Shown here: positions 13,546-14,988 of the stretch, piece by piece | Layout of the letters: every line of letters begins with the position of its first letter | How positions within the stretch are numbered: the first letter of the stretch is position 1 | From: Candidatus Manganitrophaceae bacterium | GTDB taxonomy: Bacteria; Nitrospirota; Nitrospiria; SBBL01; Manganitrophaceae | NCBI GenBank assembly: GCA_004297235.1 | Contig: SCUR01000079.1 | Location: forward strand, 1 to 14,988 | DNA length: 14,988 nt | Reading direction: 5' to 3' | Notes under the pieces: model-generated | Seen by the model: the letters and a program-made list of their open reading frames with translations, nothing else | What the model was told of the DNA's origin: nothing | The model's database searches: none | Position numbers and translations under genes: made by a program

Positions 13546-13649
13546 AGAAGAGGAGGCCGATAAGGGATCGAATCGTCTTGAAGCGGAGAGATCCCTTCCG
13601 GAACCGGGTTTCATCGCGAATAATCCGCCCGCCCTGCCGGGGTTTTTTT
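13546..13649 (+). ncRNA. Candidate small RNA or structured leader (speculative)
   Basis: Downstream of a TAGAAT hexamer (13534-13539) the plus strand contains an 8-bp inverted repeat, AAGGGATC (13562-13569) and GATCCCTT (13590-13597). A short CCGG/CCGG palindrome follows, and then a CCCG/CGGG stem (13628-13641) before seven T residues (13643-13649). The arrangement promoter-hairpin-terminator suggests a transcript of about 100 nt. No -35 is convincing and I recognise no RNA family. No protein gene is seen between 13463 and 13738. Confidence 0.3.
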
Positions 13650-13681
13650 GTTGCTTTTATTTCTCCGAACAGTATAGAATC

Positions 13682-13696
13682 ATCCCAATATGGGAT
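13682..13696. promoter_or_regulatory. Short perfect palindrome upstream of the 13739 gene
   Basis: ATCCCA (13682-13687) and TGGGAT (13691-13696) flank ATA, and TTT follows. It is 43 nt before the start codon. It could be an operator for the downstream gene or a weak terminator for the transcript suggested just upstream. Confidence 0.35.
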
Positions 13697-13738
13697 TTTA
13701 AGAGCCGGTCTTCTCACTCTTTTTCCGGGGGTGCTTTG

Positions 13739-14125
13739 ATGAGAAACAAAATTGTGTTGCATTATCTGGACGGACAGATCCTCAAGGGAACCACCTGCAA
13801 TTTCTCCGCGGACAAAGAGTGGTTCCATCTCACCAAGAGAAATACGGGGCAGACGATCAAAGTGAATCCTTCTCAGCTCAAGGGGGTCTTCTTCGTGAAG
13901 AGCTTCGACGGGAATCGGGCCCACCGGGAGCGGTACGGCATCCATCGGCCGGGGCTCGGCAGGAAAGTATCGGTCTCTTTCAAAGACGGCGAGAATGTGA
14001 TCGGCCATACCACCGGGGTGAGTCCGGACAAAAAAGGATTCTTCGTCTTCTTCTCCGATCCGATAAGCAACAACGAAAAAGTTTTCGTCCTCACCGCCGC
14101 CACGCACAACATCCGTTTAGTGTAA
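13739..14125 (+). CDS. Small two-repeat beta-rich protein (DUF6982-like), function unknown
   Basis: This 128-residue protein consists of two similar units. Unit 1 (about 1-57) reads KIVLHYLDGQILKGTTCNFS then ADKEWFHL. Unit 2 (about 73-128) reads KVSVSFKDGENVIGHTTGVS then PDKKGFFVFF. Shared positions are K-[IV], aromatic-x-DG, G-x-T and S-x-DK. Predicted strands alternate, suggesting a small beta barrel repeated twice. I think it belongs to the DUF6982-type family, seen next to signalling genes, but I cannot confirm this. There is no signal peptide or membrane segment, so it is cytoplasmic. ATG 13739 is used; the in-frame TTG just before it adds one residue. GGGGGTG upstream is a fair ribosome site. 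It converges with the Rieske operon. Confidence 0.7.
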   Translation: MRNKIVLHYLDGQILKGTTCNFSADKEWFHLTKRNTGQTIKVNPSQLKGVFFVKSFDGNRAHRERYGIHRPGLGRKVSVSFKDGENVIGHTTGVSPDKKGFFVFFSDPISNNEKVFVLTAATHNIRLV

Positions 14126-14164
14126 GCCGCCGGGTTCGTCCTTGGGTTGGGACGGGTATTGGGG

Positions 14165-14347
14165 TTATTCTTCTCCTCCCATGGCAGATAGTCGCACTAC
14201 AAGAGACGGTTCGAAAGTGGATAGAGAGATTCTCGCTGCTCCACTCCGGTGAAATACCCTTTCGTTAAGACAGAACCGATCGTGCAAAACTTGCCCGCGC
14301 GGGATGCGAAGCGCTCCTTCCGAAGCTTTCGACATCGCCTTTTTCAT
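14165..14347 (-). CDS. Possible 60-residue protein after the Rieske gene
   Basis: An ATG at 14347 overlaps the Rieske stop as ATGA and is preceded by GGAGGGAG, a strong ribosome site 6-7 nt away. The same ATGA join links the two upstream gene pairs, so a fourth cistron is credible. The product starts MKKAMSKASEGALRIPRGQV, is basic, and has no membrane segment or known motif. The second half uses less favoured codons (AGG, CTA, GTA, AGT) and looks less protein-like, so the gene may be frameshifted or not real. Between this stop and 14125 nothing else is seen. Confidence 0.4.
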   Translation of the reverse strand: MKKAMSKASEGALRIPRGQVLHDRFCLNERVFHRSGAARISLSTFEPSLVVRLSAMGGEE

Positions 14348-14661
14348 TGTTCTCCCTCCGTTCCGACCCAGATTTCTTCGCCCCGGATCTGAACCGGGTA
14401 GGTCTGCACCTTCTCTTCCGGATTGGCCAGGCAGCTCCCGGTGGCGACATCGAACGTGTTCCCATGCCAGGGGCAGAGCAATTGTCCGTCGATCACCTCT
14501 CCCTGTACGAGCGGGGCGGCCCGGTGAGCGCAGAAACGATCGAGCGCATAGAACCGGCCGTCGATATTCATGAGGAGGATCTGTCGCCGCCCCACCTTCA
14601 CCACCTTTCCCTTCCCCTCGGGGAGATCGACGGTTCTTGCAATAGGTTGATACGCGATCAT
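14344..14661 (-). CDS. Rieske-type [2Fe-2S] ferredoxin
   Basis: This 105-residue soluble protein carries one Rieske cluster. The ligands are C44 and H46 (CAHRAAP) and C63 and H66 (CPWHGNTFD), with the usual GxxxxGxLLCPWHG spacing. No signal peptide or membrane anchor is present, so it resembles the small ferredoxins of ring-hydroxylating dioxygenases or NirD-type subunits rather than the bc1 Rieske protein. It would pass single electrons in the cytoplasm. No oxygenase or reductase partner is in view. The ATG overlaps the ACP stop by ATGA, and GGAGAC precedes it, so it is tightly coupled to the ACP gene. The partner is unknown; lipid or acyl-ACP modification is one guess. Confidence 0.92.
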   Translation of the reverse strand: MIAYQPIARTVDLPEGKGKVVKVGRRQILLMNIDGRFYALDRFCAHRAAPLVQGEVIDGQLLCPWHGNTFDVATGSCLANPEEKVQTYPVQIRGEEIWVGTEGEQ

Positions 14662-14927
14662 GTTGTCTCCTTTTCAATGCGCGATGCCATATATTCGATC
14701 GCGCCGTTCAACGTCGTCAGCTTGGGAGTGTCGGCTTCGGGAATCTCGACTTTGAATGTCTGATGCAGCGCGATCATGATGTTGAGGAGATCCATCGAGT
14801 CGATGTCTAGCTGCTCCCGAAAATTGAGATCAGGCTTCAGCTGCGTCAGATCGGCCTCCGGCGCGATTCCGGCGAGCGTCTTGAGAATGATCTCCTTGAT
14901 TTCTTCTCTCGATCGTTTCGCAGTCAT
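14658..14927 (-). CDS. Acyl carrier protein
   Basis: This 89-residue acidic helical protein has the phosphopantetheine serine S44 in LDIDSMDLLNI, at the start of helix 2. The third-helix region VEIPEADTPKLTTLNGAIEYM is typical of ACPs. It carries acyl groups as thioesters after 4'-phosphopantetheine is attached. The DSMD motif and its setting, apart from fab genes, mark it as a specialised ACP rather than AcpP. It overlaps the upstream acyltransferase-like gene by ATGA and the Rieske gene by ATGA. The window also encodes an ACP domain in the acyl-AMP ligase fusion, so two ACPs serve this neighbourhood. Which acyl group it carries is unknown; an octanoyl or acetyl link to the E2 next door is conceivable. 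Confidence 0.92.
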   Translation of the reverse strand: MTAKRSREEIKEIILKTLAGIAPEADLTQLKPDLNFREQLDIDSMDLLNIMIALHQTFKVEIPEADTPKLTTLNGAIEYMASRIEKETT

Positions 14928-14988
14928 AACTGGCTCGGCTCCTGCAAAAGGCGATCGACGGCGGCGAGGAAGAGGCCGCCGCGATGGC
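14924..14988 (-). CDS. C-terminal end of a probable 2-oxoacid dehydrogenase E2 acyltransferase (partial)
   Basis: Only the last 20 residues are in the window: HRGGLFLAAVDRLLQEPSQL, then TGA overlapping the ACP start as ATGA. The pattern of aromatic-L-x-x-[LV]-x-x-LL-x-x-P near a C-terminus is how dihydrolipoamide acyltransferases (E2 of pyruvate-type complexes) end. No motif of the catalytic domain is visible, so the name is tentative. That a coding sequence ends here is better supported, because the overlap matches the other joins in this operon. Confidence 0.45.
   Translation of the reverse strand, partial: HRGGLFLAAVDRLLQEPSQL

Noticed and set aside
13544..14107. Minus-strand frame of 187 codons opposite the two-repeat gene
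   Set aside because: The plus-strand product shows internal repeats and a plausible fold; the antisense product does not.
1..14988. CRISPR, tRNA, rRNA, transposase or phage genes
   Set aside because: No regularly spaced repeats, cloverleaf sequences, rRNA signatures or recombinase motifs were seen on either strand by eye.

Overview
This is bacterial chromosomal DNA, moderately GC-rich, with short intergenic gaps and strong AGGAGG-type ribosome binding sites. No rRNA, tRNA, CRISPR array, insertion sequence or phage gene is visible. The gene mix (PAS-GGDEF signalling, a BCAM0308-type zinc protein, a hibernation factor fused to a cold-shock domain, and an ACP / fatty acyl-AMP ligase / PlsC fusion) suggests a free-living Gram-negative environmental bacterium. 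Nitrospirota or a deltaproteobacterium-like lineage is my guess; nothing in the window fixes the phylum.

Layout. 1-1382 (-): succinate-semialdehyde-type aldehyde dehydrogenase, cut by the left edge. 1684-3669 (+): an exported NTF2-like protein, then a PAS-PAS-GGDEF diguanylate cyclase. 4027-7767 (+): a five-gene stress operon of ftsH, a 56-residue FmdB-type zinc ribbon, a CBS-pair protein, an HPF-cold-shock fusion, and a BCAM0308-family protein whose zinc motifs recall archaeal NMD3. 7872-10700 (-): a convergent 942-residue ACP / acyl-AMP ligase / lysophospholipid acyltransferase fusion. 10767-11012: a frameshifted remnant of pxpA (LamB/YcsF, 5-oxoprolinase subunit A) with its terminator. 11084-12604 (+): an SDR oxidoreductase joined without a gap to uridine phosphorylase. 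12633-13500 (-): a mer-type operator/promoter, a MerR-family regulator and an ArsI/CadI-type VOC enzyme. 13500-13738: no protein gene, but a structured stretch ending in a T-run. 13739-14125 (+): a small protein built of two tandem repeats. 14165-14988 (-): the tail of a probable E2 acyltransferase, an acyl carrier protein, a Rieske ferredoxin and a possible 60-residue protein, each overlapping the next by ATGA.

How it fits together. The ftsH-to-BCAM0308 operon reads as a dormancy and proteostasis module: membrane-protein quality control, an adenylate-sensing domain, ribosome hibernation, and a possible second ribosome-associated factor. The neighbouring acyl-AMP ligase/PlsC fusion could recycle fatty acids into phospholipid, and the E2-ACP-Rieske operon adds carbon/redox functions. 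BCAM0308 takes its name from a Burkholderia cenocepacia locus that, as I recall, lies in a low-oxygen-activated persistence island, so a low-oxygen or stationary-phase role for this neighbourhood is a reasonable inference. The merR-arsI pair is a separate metal(loid) resistance unit.
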